64,000 bases of DNA, from NCBI GenBank assembly GCA_017433295.1, contig JAFRHL010000037.1, forward strand, positions 62,001-126,000. Reading direction: 5' to 3'. How positions within the stretch are numbered: the stretch's first letter is position 1; every line of letters begins with the position of its first letter. A program made the position numbers and the translations under genes. This DNA is from Eubacterium sp. Lineage in GTDB: Bacteria > Bacillota > Clostridia > Lachnospirales > Lachnospiraceae. This document shows, in pieces, positions 16,416 to 24,330 of this stretch. Below the pieces are notes generated by a model. That model was not told the origin of the DNA. It did no database searches and worked only from the letters and a program-made list of their open reading frames with translations.

Positions 16416-17225
16416 TTAAATCAGCCCAAAATGCTTCATCGCTATCATGATTCCCTTCCTGTTAACGGGAGTGGTGACATAAGAAACCTCTTTAAAAATC
16501 TCCCGGGACGAGTTCCCCATGGCTATACTGTTTTTCACATGCTTCAGCATGGGAAGATCGTTCGCCCCATCTCCAAACACATAACAATCATCCAGTGATT
16601 TTCCCAGATAGTTTGTCACATAATCAATCCCGCTGGCCTTGGAACACTGTCTGGGCACAATTTCCAGAAAGCGGCAGGAAAGCCCTCTTTTTTCTTCTCT
16701 TAATATCTCCAGCTCTCCGGGCAATAATTCCCTGAACAGAGAAAGGTTGCTATTTTCATCCGCAAATGCAGAGAATTTATCATAATCCAGTTTGGGGTCA
16801 TCGAAGGTACGCACAAGATCATTACTTCTTTGAAGAGAAGCGCGATAGACAGCTTCTACAGGAGGGATCATTGTTTCAGAAGTGTTGTAATAAAGATGCT
16901 TTCGCCCCTCCAGGACTCCCTGGATCCGGCACTGCCCAAGGATATCCTTTATAGAAAAGCGTGTTTCCGGTGAGAGCTGATAATGAAATATTTCCTCACC
17001 ATAAAGAACGATTTCCGTCCCGCATCCGCATATATAACCGTCAAAAGGGAAATGCATTACCTGAGCGGGCAGGTAGGACAGGGACCTTCCGGTGTTGATA
17101 AACAGAAGATGTCCGTTTTCCCGGGCTGCCAGCAGAGATTCGGCAGCGCTTTCAGGAATGGTACCATCTATCCCCCCGCTTAATAATGTGCCGTCTATAT
17201 CAAGGAATATCAGCTTATGAGTCAT
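16416..17225 (-). CDS. Cof-type HAD-superfamily sugar-phosphate/phosphoribosyl phosphatase
   Basis: A 269-residue HAD hydrolase with a C2B cap. Motif I is LDIDGTLL (residues 8-15, nucleophile Asp9), motif II NTGRS near residue 44, motif III Lys in KASGIDYVTNYLG near 201, and motif IV GDGANDLPMLK near 219. It acts on small phosphorylated metabolites in the cytosol; the Cof/YwpJ group is promiscuous, so the substrate is unknown. It converges on lysA and is transcribed divergently from the cyclophilin gene. Confidence 0.88.
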   Translation of the reverse strand: MTHKLIFLDIDGTLLSGGIDGTIPESAAESLLAARENGHLLFINTGRSLSYLPAQVMHFPFDGYICGCGTEIVLYGEEIFHYQLSPETRFSIKDILGQCRIQGVLEGRKHLYYNTSETMIPPVEAVYRASLQRSNDLVRTFDDPKLDYDKFSAFADENSNLSLFRELLPGELEILREEKRGLSCRFLEIVPRQCSKASGIDYVTNYLGKSLDDCYVFGDGANDLPMLKHVKNSIAMGNSSREIFKEVSYVTTPVNRKGIMIAMKHFGLI

Positions 17226-17477
17226 TTGTGTATCCTTTCCGCAGTGCAGGTTTCCCGGGAAGAGCCTGTTTCCCGCTTCGCTCGTGCTTGTTTTGCTTCC
17301 GATAAATCATATTATAGTAAATAATATCAAAAAAAACAATGAGAAGTTATTAAACACTGGAAAATACACACAAAGTATACTATACTCTGAAGTGGACGGC
17401 CCGCACTTTCATCGGGCGGATATACCCTTTTTTGAAACGGGGTTTCAGATCAAATAACAGAAAGGACGAATCATATT

Positions 17478-17999
17478 ATGTCACATCCAATTGTAACCTT
17501 TACCATGGACAATGGTGATATCATTAAAGCCGAATTATATCCGGAGATTGCTCCCAATACGGTAAATAACTTTATTTCTCTTGTTAAAAAAGGATTTTAT
17601 GACGGCCTGATCTTCCATCGCGTGATCAGGGGATTCATGATCCAGGGAGGATGCCCGAACGGAAACGGCATGGGCAATCCCGGCTATAGTATTAAGGGAG
17701 AGTTCACTCATAATGGTTTTCCGAACCAGTTAAAGCACGACGCAGGCGTACTTTCCATGGCCCGTTCCATGATGCCTGATTCAGCCGGCTCCCAGTTCTT
17801 TATTATGCATAAACCGGCCCCCCATCTGGATGGCGAATATGCGGCATTTGGAAAGGTGACGGAAGGCATGGAGGTGGTTGACCGCATTGCCTGCGAAAAA
17901 ACCTTTATGGACAAGCCCTATCATGACCAGATCATGAAAACCGTAACGGTCGATACTTTAGGTGTCGAGTACCCGGAACCGGAAATTATAGCCAGATAA
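17478..17999 (+). CDS. Peptidyl-prolyl cis-trans isomerase, cyclophilin type
   Basis: A 173-residue single-domain cyclophilin without signal peptide, so cytosolic. The active-site strand FHRVIRGFMIQGG near residue 46 carries the catalytic Arg, followed by the GNPGYSIKGEF insertion, SMARSMMPDSAGSQFFIMHKPAPHLDGEYAAFGKV, and the final VTVDTLG strand. AGAAAGGACG precedes the ATG by about 10 bases. It accelerates prolyl isomerisation in protein folding. It is a single gene bounded downstream by a terminator. Confidence 0.93.
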   Translation: MSHPIVTFTMDNGDIIKAELYPEIAPNTVNNFISLVKKGFYDGLIFHRVIRGFMIQGGCPNGNGMGNPGYSIKGEFTHNGFPNQLKHDAGVLSMARSMMPDSAGSQFFIMHKPAPHLDGEYAAFGKVTEGMEVVDRIACEKTFMDKPYHDQIMKTVTVDTLGVEYPEPEIIAR

Positions 18000-18051
18000 T
18001 TCCTAAACCAGATAATAGATATTATCAGATAAGTATCATAGCAGACGATTT

Positions 18052-18086
18052 AAAAAAGGCCATCCTGAAAAAGGACGGTCTTTTTT
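18052..18086. terminator. Bidirectional terminator between the cyclophilin and HPr-like genes
   Basis: AAAAAAGGCC-A-TCCT pairs with AGGA-C-GGTCTTTTTT around GAAAA, leaving runs of A and T at both ends so that it can serve both converging genes. Confidence 0.88.
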
Positions 18087-18098
18087 AAATACCCTGAC

Positions 18099-18344
18099 TC
18101 ACGCCTGGTTATTGCTGACGATATAGGCGGAAATCGCTTTAAGTACATAGTCCGCGTATTCATCATTGTAAATATAAAAATCCAGGGGACGGGAAATATC
18201 AAGACTGAAAATTCCCATCATTGACCTGGCATTAACCCGGCTGCAGCCACAGCACAGGTCAAAATGGCCTGAAAACCGGTTGATAATTTTGACAAACGAC
18301 TGGAGCTTTTCCATAGAATCAATGCTGACCTTTTTAGTAACCAT
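18099..18344 (-). CDS. HPr-like protein lacking the phosphorylatable histidine
   Basis: The ATG whose complement is at 18342-18344 has AAAGGAG 9 bases upstream and gives 81 residues; a longer upstream reading to 18518 has no such support. Residues 36-50 (RVNARSMMGIFSLDI) match the regulatory Ser46 helix of HPr, with Ser41 in that place. The GLHARPA active-site loop is missing, with SMEKLQSF in its place, so phosphoenolpyruvate-dependent phosphorylation is impossible. A cluster Cys31-Cys32-Gly-Cys34 is unusual. The fold is likely HPr-like, and the role probably regulatory or unknown. A second HPr paralogue lies at 50494. Confidence 0.7.
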   Translation of the reverse strand: MVTKKVSIDSMEKLQSFVKIINRFSGHFDLCCGCSRVNARSMMGIFSLDISRPLDFYIYNDEYADYVLKAISAYIVSNNQA

Positions 18345-18562
18345 GCTGATTTTCTCCTTTGAATGTAAATACCCTCTGTTGTTATCGTCTGACAAAAAAT
18401 GATAATGTATATCTGATATCCAAAAAATATGAGCTTCAAGCCGCTGATTAAATTTTATTAGTATCTTAACATCTACGGATAAAAAATCAAGATGTAAAAT
18501 TGCTATATTTTTTTCCATTATTGCATAGACTAACAGGAAAAGGTGACGGAAATTAGCAGGTT

Positions 18563-20239
18563 ATGGTTAATCTTTTTAGACAATTTAAAGACAACACATA
18601 TAATAGCATCCAGAAATGCTATGGTCTCATGGCCACAGCAGAGCTTGAGGAGATGGGATTATTAAAACTGGTGCGATATCCTCAGCTGGCCCTGAGGGGC
18701 CGGGGGTCCCTGGTGGCAGTGATAGATACCGGCGTAAATCTAGGGAGCCCCCTTTTTTTGTATGAGAACGGAACCAGTAAGGTGGCGGCATTGTGGGACC
18801 AGAATGATTCCGGGGGGCCAGCTCCGGAAGGTTTCTCCTACGGGCGTGAATGGACCAGGGAGGAGATCAGCCGGGCACTGAGCATGTCGGAGGAGGCCGG
18901 AATATCAGAGACAGCAGGGATACCGGAACCAGCAGAAATCCCGGAAGGAGTTGGAATCCCGGAGGGAGCTGGAATCCCGGAGACAGCAGAAATCCCGGAA
19001 GGAGCGGCTCCGATGGGGAGGCGGTCTGTGCTTCCAACTGACGAGGAGGGGCACGGCAGTTTTCTGGCTGCGATAGCAGCCGGAAGGGAGGATGCTGCCT
19101 CCGGGTTCATGGGAGCTGCCCCTGACAGCGACCTGCTGATAGTAAAGCTGCGCCAGGCGGATCCCTATTTTAGAGATTATTACTCTATTCCGGAAAATGT
19201 CTGGGCCTGCCAGGAGGAGGACGTGATCCACGGGATACAGTATGTGCTGGAAGCTGGCAGGAAAATGAATCGTCCCGTGTCGATCTGTTTGGGTATCGGA
19301 ACCAATATGGGCGGACATGACGGTACCGCCGCTCTGGACCGGTTTATTTCGGAAACCTCATTGATGACGGGGATTTCTGTCCATGTTCCGGCTGGAAATG
19401 AGGAGATCTCCGCCCACCATTTTCACGGCATAATTGAAGAGGGAAAGCCCTACACTTCTGTCAATTTCAATGTGGCGGATAAAGAGAACGGCTTTGTTAT
19501 GGAACTGTGGGGGAGACCGCCTTTTATATATACAGTTTCCTTCACCTCTCCGGGAGGAGAGAATGTGGACCGGCTCCAACTCAAACAGGGCGAGCTTCGC
19601 AGGGTAGAATTTTTTCCGGAGGAAACAATACTGGAGATCCAATCCTTTCTGGGCGAGAGCATCAGCGGCGATCAGGTGATAAGGATGCGTTTTATAAATC
19701 CGGCTCCGGGAGCCTGGCAGCTTCGGGTCCACCCGGACCCGGCGGGAGGCAGGCAGCCTTTTGACCTGTGGATGCCCATCAGCAACTTCCTGCGGGATGA
19801 AACATTTTTTCTCAATGCCAGTGCGGATGAAACCGTAACTTCTCCCGGCAATGCAGTATACAGTATTACCTATACTCCCTATGATATTAATAATAACAGC
19901 CTCTATCTCAGGGCCGGCCGGGGATTTACCAGAGACGGCAGGGTCAAACCGGACCTGGCCGCCCCCGGTGTCTCTGTCTCCGTACCATCAGACATTCCCG
20001 GCGGCCGGCCAGTCACCAGAAGCGGCAGCAGTATAGCGGCAGCCTATGGAGCAGGACTGGGAGCCCTGGTGGGAGAGTGGGCGATAGTGAAAGGAAATGA
20101 TCCTTATTATAATGGGCAGAAGCTGCGCTATTATCTGATTCAGGGGGCGGAACGCACCGGGGCCTTCCAATATCCCAACCGGGAATGGGGTTACGGGATG
20201 GTTAACATATATAATGCATTTTTGTCCCTGAGGAGATAA
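18563..20239 (+). CDS. Subtilisin-family (S8) serine peptidase with tandem GIPEGA repeats
   Basis: A 558-residue protein without a signal peptide. The catalytic triad is intact: Asp55 (AVIDTGV), His164 (EEGHGSFLAA) and Ser490 (SGSSIAAAYG). A long jelly-roll-like insert (about 280-430) separates His and Ser, as in clostridial Csp-type S8 peptidases that process germination or spore proteins. Between Asp and His, residues 111-150 are six-residue repeats of GIPEGA type (18-bp units, 18893-19012), predicted to be a flexible surface loop. The start codon is ATG with only a weak ribosome site. The stop codon coincides with the left end of a MITE-like element. The substrate is unknown. Confidence 0.85.
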   Translation: MVNLFRQFKDNTYNSIQKCYGLMATAELEEMGLLKLVRYPQLALRGRGSLVAVIDTGVNLGSPLFLYENGTSKVAALWDQNDSGGPAPEGFSYGREWTREEISRALSMSEEAGISETAGIPEPAEIPEGVGIPEGAGIPETAEIPEGAAPMGRRSVLPTDEEGHGSFLAAIAAGREDAASGFMGAAPDSDLLIVKLRQADPYFRDYYSIPENVWACQEEDVIHGIQYVLEAGRKMNRPVSICLGIGTNMGGHDGTAALDRFISETSLMTGISVHVPAGNEEISAHHFHGIIEEGKPYTSVNFNVADKENGFVMELWGRPPFIYTVSFTSPGGENVDRLQLKQGELRRVEFFPEETILEIQSFLGESISGDQVIRMRFINPAPGAWQLRVHPDPAGGRQPFDLWMPISNFLRDETFFLNASADETVTSPGNAVYSITYTPYDINNNSLYLRAGRGFTRDGRVKPDLAAPGVSVSVPSDIPGGRPVTRSGSSIAAAYGAGLGALVGEWAIVKGNDPYYNGQKLRYYLIQGAERTGAFQYPNREWGYGMVNIYNAFLSLRR

Positions 20240-20529
20240 AATGCTAAGTTGTGGGGTCGGGTTTTCCTTCTATAGCCAGCATACAGCCGGGAGGGAGCAT
20301 ACTTCTTTCATTGGTAAAGAGCAGTGGAGGAAGGGGGATATCTCTGCAAGTGACTTTGCACCGCAGGAAATCAGAAAACAGCAATCGCCACATAGCTTCT
20401 TTTTCCGAGGAGGAACGGAACTTGCAGAGATATCCCCCTCACCCCACTGCGTCAAACCTGTGGAGATCGATATGTCCCTTCCGGCGTCTCCCTGGCCATA
20501 CAAAAACCTGCCCCCACAAATCACCATTT
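20239..20529. mobile_element. MITE-like element B carrying the structured core (20321-20450)
   Basis: The ends are 18-bp imperfect inverted repeats: AAATGCTAAGTTGTGGGG at 20239-20256 and CCCCACAAATCACCATTT at 20512-20529. The same termini occur on element C at 40423. Inside is core copy B with block 1 at 20350-20369 and block 2 at 20402-20421, a 32-base loop, and a 19-bp perfect arm, GGGGGATATCTCTGCAAGT against its complement, extended by GCAGTGG/CCACTGC. There is no ORF of substance and no obvious target duplication. It fills most of the gap between the peptidase stop and the glcD-like promoter. Confidence 0.75.
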
Positions 20530-20590
20530 GTGAAAAAACACCAAAAATTACGAATCAATTTATGAAAATTTACGAAAATAAATAAAATAC

Positions 20591-20618
20591 TTGTATTTTT
20601 CAGATAATGGGGTAAAAT
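20591..20618 (+). promoter_or_regulatory. Promoter of the glcD-like gene
   Basis: TTGTAT (20591-20596) and TAAAAT (20613-20618) are 16 bases apart, with a GntR-type operator immediately downstream. Confidence 0.55.
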
Positions 20619-20630
20619 AAAGGCATAAGA

Positions 20631-20647
20631 AATTGGTTCACCCAATT
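20631..20647. promoter_or_regulatory. GntR/FCD-type operator upstream of the glcD-like gene
   Basis: AATTGGTTCACCCAATT fits the PdhR/LldR-type consensus AATTGGTnnnACCAATT with one change. It lies 13 bases after the -10 box, where binding would block transcription. An FCD-domain GntR regulator is encoded immediately after the target gene, so local control is likely. Confidence 0.7.
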
Positions 20648-20696
20648 TAGCGATAATGAACGTAAATATGTGATTTAAGAAAACGGAGGGCGAAAG

Positions 20697-22109
20697 ATGT
20701 ACAATCAGCTGACACCGGATATCATTGACCAGATTAAAGCAGTTTCTGATCATGTTTCACTGGGCGATGATATCAACAGGGATTATGAGAAGGATGAGAT
20801 GCCGATATACGGGACTCATATGCCGGATCTGGCAGTTCAGCCCCGGTCTACACAGGAAGTTGCGGATGTAGTAAAGATTTGTTACGATAATAACATTCCT
20901 GTTACTCCCCGTGGTGCAGGCACCGGACTGGCAGGAGGCTGTGTTCCGCTGTATGGAGGAGTTCTTATTGACCTTTCCCGTATGAACAGGATTCTCTCCT
21001 ATGATATGGAAAACTTTGTAGTTAATATTGAAGCAGGTGTCCTGCTGAACGATCTTGCAGCGGACTGTCTGACCAGGGGCATGATGTACCCGCCGGATCC
21101 GGGTGAAAAGTTTGCCTGTGTCGGCGGCAATGTGGCTACCAATGCCGGTGGTATGAGAGCAGTTAAGTATGGCGCTACCCGCGAGTACGTAAGAGCTATG
21201 ACAGTAGTTCTGCCGACCGGTGAGATCACACACCTTGGCGCCACCGTAACCAAGACTTCCTCGGGATATTCCCTGCTGAACCTCATGGTTGGTTCCGAAG
21301 GTACCCTGGGCATCATCACAGAGCTTACCCTGAAGATCATTCCGGCTCCCGGATTTGCGGCATCCCTGATCATTCCCTTCGAAGATCTTAAGACTGCCCT
21401 GTCCACAGTGCCGAAGTTTAAGATGGCCCATATGGATCCCCAGGCGATTGAGTTCATGGAGAGGGAGATCGTTCTTGTATCAGAGCGTTATGTAGGCAAG
21501 TCCGTATTCCCGCAGGAGCTGGAGGGACAGCAGATTGGCGCTTATCTTCTGGTTACTCTTGATGGTAAGGATGAGGATGAGGTTTATGGCCTGATCGAGC
21601 AGGCTGCCGAGCTGGTGCTTGAAGCAGGCGCCATGGATGTACTGGTGGCAGATACCCCCGATAAGATGAAGGATGCATGGGCTGCCCGGTCCTCTTTCCT
21701 GGAAGCTATCATGGAAGAGACAAAGCTCCTCGATGAGTGTGATGTGGTTGTGCCTGTCAACAAGATCGCGGACTACCTGGAATTTGTGAATAAAGTCGGA
21801 AAAGAATGCGAACTGGAGATCAAGTCCTTCGGTCATGCCGGAGATGGCAACCTGCACATTTACCAGTGCTCCAATACCCTTTCAGAAGATGTATTCAAAG
21901 AGCGCGTAGATAAGTTCTTTGACATTATTTATAAAGAAGCAACTGATATAGGCGGACTTGTGTCCGGTGAACACGGAATCGGTTCCGGCAAGATCAAATA
22001 TCTGGTAGATTCCGTAGGCGAAACCAATATGGCAATTATGGAAGGTATCAAACGAGTATTTGACCCGAAGATGATCCTTAATCCGGGAAAGGTTTGCTAC
22101 CGTCTGTAA
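20697..22109 (+). CDS. FAD-binding oxidoreductase, GlcD/D-lactate dehydrogenase type
   Basis: A 470-residue flavoprotein. The N-terminal PCMH-type FAD domain has PRGAGTGLAGGCVP near residue 72, PPDPGEKFACVGGNVATNAGG near 128 and GSEGTLGIITELTL near 205. The C-terminal GlcD/LDH cap has SFGHAGDGNLH near 375, VSGEHGIGSGK near 420 and a final FDPKMILNPGKV. It oxidises a 2-hydroxy acid such as D-lactate or glycolate to the keto acid. In anaerobes this family often works with electron-transfer flavoproteins (electron-confurcating lactate dehydrogenase), but no etfAB genes adjoin it here. GGAGGG precedes the ATG. It is probably controlled by the next gene. Confidence 0.88.
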   Translation: MYNQLTPDIIDQIKAVSDHVSLGDDINRDYEKDEMPIYGTHMPDLAVQPRSTQEVADVVKICYDNNIPVTPRGAGTGLAGGCVPLYGGVLIDLSRMNRILSYDMENFVVNIEAGVLLNDLAADCLTRGMMYPPDPGEKFACVGGNVATNAGGMRAVKYGATREYVRAMTVVLPTGEITHLGATVTKTSSGYSLLNLMVGSEGTLGIITELTLKIIPAPGFAASLIIPFEDLKTALSTVPKFKMAHMDPQAIEFMEREIVLVSERYVGKSVFPQELEGQQIGAYLLVTLDGKDEDEVYGLIEQAAELVLEAGAMDVLVADTPDKMKDAWAARSSFLEAIMEETKLLDECDVVVPVNKIADYLEFVNKVGKECELEIKSFGHAGDGNLHIYQCSNTLSEDVFKERVDKFFDIIYKEATDIGGLVSGEHGIGSGKIKYLVDSVGETNMAIMEGIKRVFDPKMILNPGKVCYRL

Positions 22110-22138
22110 TGCTTTAGAAGAACAGAGGACCAGGACAG

Positions 22139-22870
22139 GTGACAGCCTGTTGGAATGATATTATGGAAAATGTTTCAGCAGACCACAAAAAAACCTATGA
22201 ATATGTATTTGAGTATTTTTCCGATATGATATTGTCGGGGGAACTCAAGCTAAATGATAAAATTCCCCCGGAACGCGATATTGCGGCCCGTCTTGGTGTC
22301 AGCCGTAATTCCGTCCGGGAGGTCATCCACATACTGGAGATCAGCGGGCTGGTCGAAAGTGTTCAGGGCAGCGGCAATTATATACGCTGCAGGCCCCAGG
22401 ACTATATGGTGAAATCAATAAATATGTTCATGGCTTTACAGCAGATCGGGTACCGGGAGATATTTGATCTGCGCTGCGCCTATGAATATACAGCTTTAAG
22501 ACTGGCTATGGATAACATTACTTCGGAGGAGCTTGACGAGATGAGGGCAATTCTCGTCAAAATGGATGAGACAGAGCAGGCAAAGGACAGCGCAGTCCTG
22601 GATGTCCAGTTTCACCAGAAGATATTATATGCTTCCCGAAACCGTCTGCTGCTTATGTATACGCAGATGATCGGCAGTCTGTTAGACCATTTCGTTGAGG
22701 ATTTCAGGGCAAAAATCCTGATGGTTGAGGAACGGGCTGACCTGCTGAGATCCTCCCACTGGGATATTTATGAAGCTCTGGTCCGCAAAGATTTTGAGAC
22801 AGGAGTGCTTGCCATGAACCGGCATTTCAAAGTGGTGGGGGAGGAGCTGGACCGGATGGAACAGTCTTAA
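22139..22870 (+). CDS. GntR-family regulator with FCD effector domain
   Basis: A 243-residue regulator (235 if the ATG at 22163 is used; the GTG at 22139 follows a fair GAGGA site). Residues 20-85 form the GntR winged helix: LKLNDKIPPERDIAARLGVSRNSVREVIHILEISGLVE. The C-terminal FCD domain has DLRCAYEYTALRLA and metal/ligand His residues in VQFHQKILYAS and the late AMNRHFKV. This is the FadR/LldR/GlcC class that senses 2-hydroxy acids or related ligands. It lies 29 bases after the glcD-like gene and should bind the AATTGGT-type operator in front of it. Confidence 0.87.
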   Translation: MTACWNDIMENVSADHKKTYEYVFEYFSDMILSGELKLNDKIPPERDIAARLGVSRNSVREVIHILEISGLVESVQGSGNYIRCRPQDYMVKSINMFMALQQIGYREIFDLRCAYEYTALRLAMDNITSEELDEMRAILVKMDETEQAKDSAVLDVQFHQKILYASRNRLLLMYTQMIGSLLDHFVEDFRAKILMVEERADLLRSSHWDIYEALVRKDFETGVLAMNRHFKVVGEELDRMEQS

Positions 22871-22942
22871 AGAGTAGTTGTTCGGAAGTATGAATGGATG
22901 GACAGCTGTATAGTAACTAATTTAACAGGGGATTAAAAACAG

Positions 22943-23001
22943 CAGGCTGCCTTCGGACCATGGTTACTTCATTTAGTGAAGACCGGTGGGGAGGCAGCCT
23001 G
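22943..23001. terminator. Large Y-shaped hairpin between convergent GntR and DeoR genes
   Basis: CAGGCTGCCT (22943-22952) pairs with AGGCAGCCTG (22992-23001). Inside, CTTCA/TGAAG and flanking CGG/CCG segments form a second stem. No long T-run follows on either side, so it may be a transcript-end structure more than a classical terminator. Confidence 0.6.
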
Positions 23002-23005
23002 TCTG

Positions 23006-23764
23006 TTATTCTGCGATCTCAACTTTGATATTGTTTTTCTTTAATATGTTCAGCGCTTCCTCGGATATACCCGGGTCGGTACACACAGTATCGATCTCAT
23101 CGAAGGTGGACTGGATAACAACGCCCTTTTGTTCAAACTTGCTGGAATCTGCCAGAATGATCATCCGGTTGGCTGAATCCGCCATGTATTTCATGGTCTC
23201 CACTCTCATCAGATCGTCACAGGTAAAGCCGGCGTTGGGAATAAAGCCGTCGGTTCCCACAAAAAACTTATCCACATAGAATTCCCTGGCGCACTTGCGG
23301 ATGAGAGGGCCCACCATCCCCTGGTATTCCTTCTGATAATCACCTCCCAGAAGGATAACCTTCCTTAAGGGAAGATCCCTTACCCGTATGGCGATATAAG
23401 CAGAGTTGGTGATGATGGTGACGTCTTTTTTGATCTTGGCAAGTTCTTCCGCCATAAGGGCACATGTGGAACCGGATTCCAGCATAACGGTCTCTCCGTT
23501 ATTTACCATCTCGGCAGCTTTAATGGCTATCTTCAGTTTGGTCTCATAGTTTATGGTCAGGCGGGTATTGATATCATTGGCGTTTTTAATCAGGGCATAG
23601 CCGTGTTCTCTTGAGAGCAGTCCTTCGGATTCCAGAAAATCCAGATCCTTACGGATGGTAACCTGGGAAACATTCAGGATCTCTGCCAGACGACTAACCT
23701 CGATTTTCTGATACTGGTTTACTAATTTTATGATTCTGGATTGTCGTTCTGTCATTTGAAACAC
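23006..23764 (-). CDS. DeoR-family transcriptional repressor
   Basis: A 252-residue protein. The N-terminal DeoR helix-turn-helix (residues 5-57) reads RQSRIIKLVNQYQKIEVSRLAEILNVSQVTIRKDLDFLE. The C-terminal DeoRC sugar-phosphate sensor has MLESGSTC near residue 95, ITNS near 115, LLGGDYQKEYQGMVGP near 138 and FVGTDGF near 169. Such repressors are usually relieved by a phosphorylated sugar. No sugar operon adjoins it; the nearest PTS operon (fructose) is 28 kb away, so its target is unknown. The start has AGGAAGAGGTG upstream. Confidence 0.88.
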   Translation of the reverse strand: MFQMTERQSRIIKLVNQYQKIEVSRLAEILNVSQVTIRKDLDFLESEGLLSREHGYALIKNANDINTRLTINYETKLKIAIKAAEMVNNGETVMLESGSTCALMAEELAKIKKDVTIITNSAYIAIRVRDLPLRKVILLGGDYQKEYQGMVGPLIRKCAREFYVDKFFVGTDGFIPNAGFTCDDLMRVETMKYMADSANRMIILADSSKFEQKGVVIQSTFDEIDTVCTDPGISEEALNILKKNNIKVEIAE

Positions 23765-23830
23765 CTCTTCCTTTCTAACAGAAGTATATCACAAATCAAA
23801 AAAGAAAAGAAGGAAAAAAATCAGTTTTCA

Positions 23831-23859
23831 TTGAAAATATGACAGGTTTCTGATATTAT
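23831..23859 (+). promoter_or_regulatory. Promoter of the small membrane protein-dnaE transcript
   Basis: TTGAAA (23831-23836), a 17-base spacer and TATTAT (23854-23859). It lies just after the DeoR gene start on the other strand and drives the genes that follow. Confidence 0.6.
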
Positions 23860-23947
23860 TAGACGTGGTTTTAAAAGAAAAAGGCGCTGTCTTAAGGCAA
23901 AACCCGCCTCGGGCATGCCCGAATATACAGAAAGTGAGTTGATGATA

Positions 23948-24199
23948 ATGAGCCAGGAAAAGGTTGACCGTAGAAAAGAATATAAGAAGAATCGTAAACA
24001 GATCCTTGCCAGAGAGAAGAGAAACAGCCAGATCAGTAAGTTTATTGCCTATATCTGCTTTATCGCAATTATCGGCGGCGTAGGCTTCTCTTTCTACAAG
24101 AAGGTCAATCCGACGCCGGAGCCGGACCCCAGCACCTTTTATGCACTGACCGCATCCGACAGCTATGGTATCCTTACCCCGTCCCTGCCGGAAAAATAA
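23948..24199 (+). CDS. Small conserved basic single-pass membrane protein
   Basis: The ATG at 23948 gives 83 residues starting MSQEKVDRRKEYKKNRKQ; an in-frame ATG at 23942 is also possible. The first 35 residues are highly basic, residues 37-57 form one membrane segment (FIAYICFIAIIGGVGFSF), and the outer tail is short and proline-rich (NPTPEPDPSTF). Similar proteins starting MSQEKVDRYKE sit before dnaE in other Lachnospiraceae as I remember them, so this is a conserved family of unknown function. The basic N-terminus should lie in the cytoplasm. Confidence 0.75.
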   Translation: MSQEKVDRRKEYKKNRKQILAREKRNSQISKFIAYICFIAIIGGVGFSFYKKVNPTPEPDPSTFYALTASDSYGILTPSLPEK

Positions 24200-24279
24200 C
24201 GGTGTGTAATGAGAACTGCTGCGGCGGTTCAGCTAATATCCGGCCGGGAACCGTTCAGGCGGTTCGCAGCATGGTGTTT

Positions 24280-24316
24280 AAGACCTTTTCTGACTTACCT
24301 CAGGACGGGTCTTTTT
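24280..24316 (+). terminator. Terminator/attenuator immediately before the dnaE ribosome site
   Basis: AAGACC (24280-24285) pairs with GGTCTT (24308-24313), with an inner CTGA/TCAG stem, and is followed by TTTTT. AAAAGGAG of dnaE comes straight after. An upstream hairpin GAACCG (24248-24253) / CGGTTC (24260-24265) might compete. It either ends the small-protein transcript or tunes dnaE expression. Confidence 0.55.
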
Positions 24317-24330
24317 AAAAGGAGAATTGC

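Noticed and set aside
20241-20585. Small ORFs over element B (peptides with SDFAPQEI and EEERNLQRYP)
   Set aside because: They arise from both strands of the structured repeat; the conserved unit is the nucleic acid fold, not a protein.
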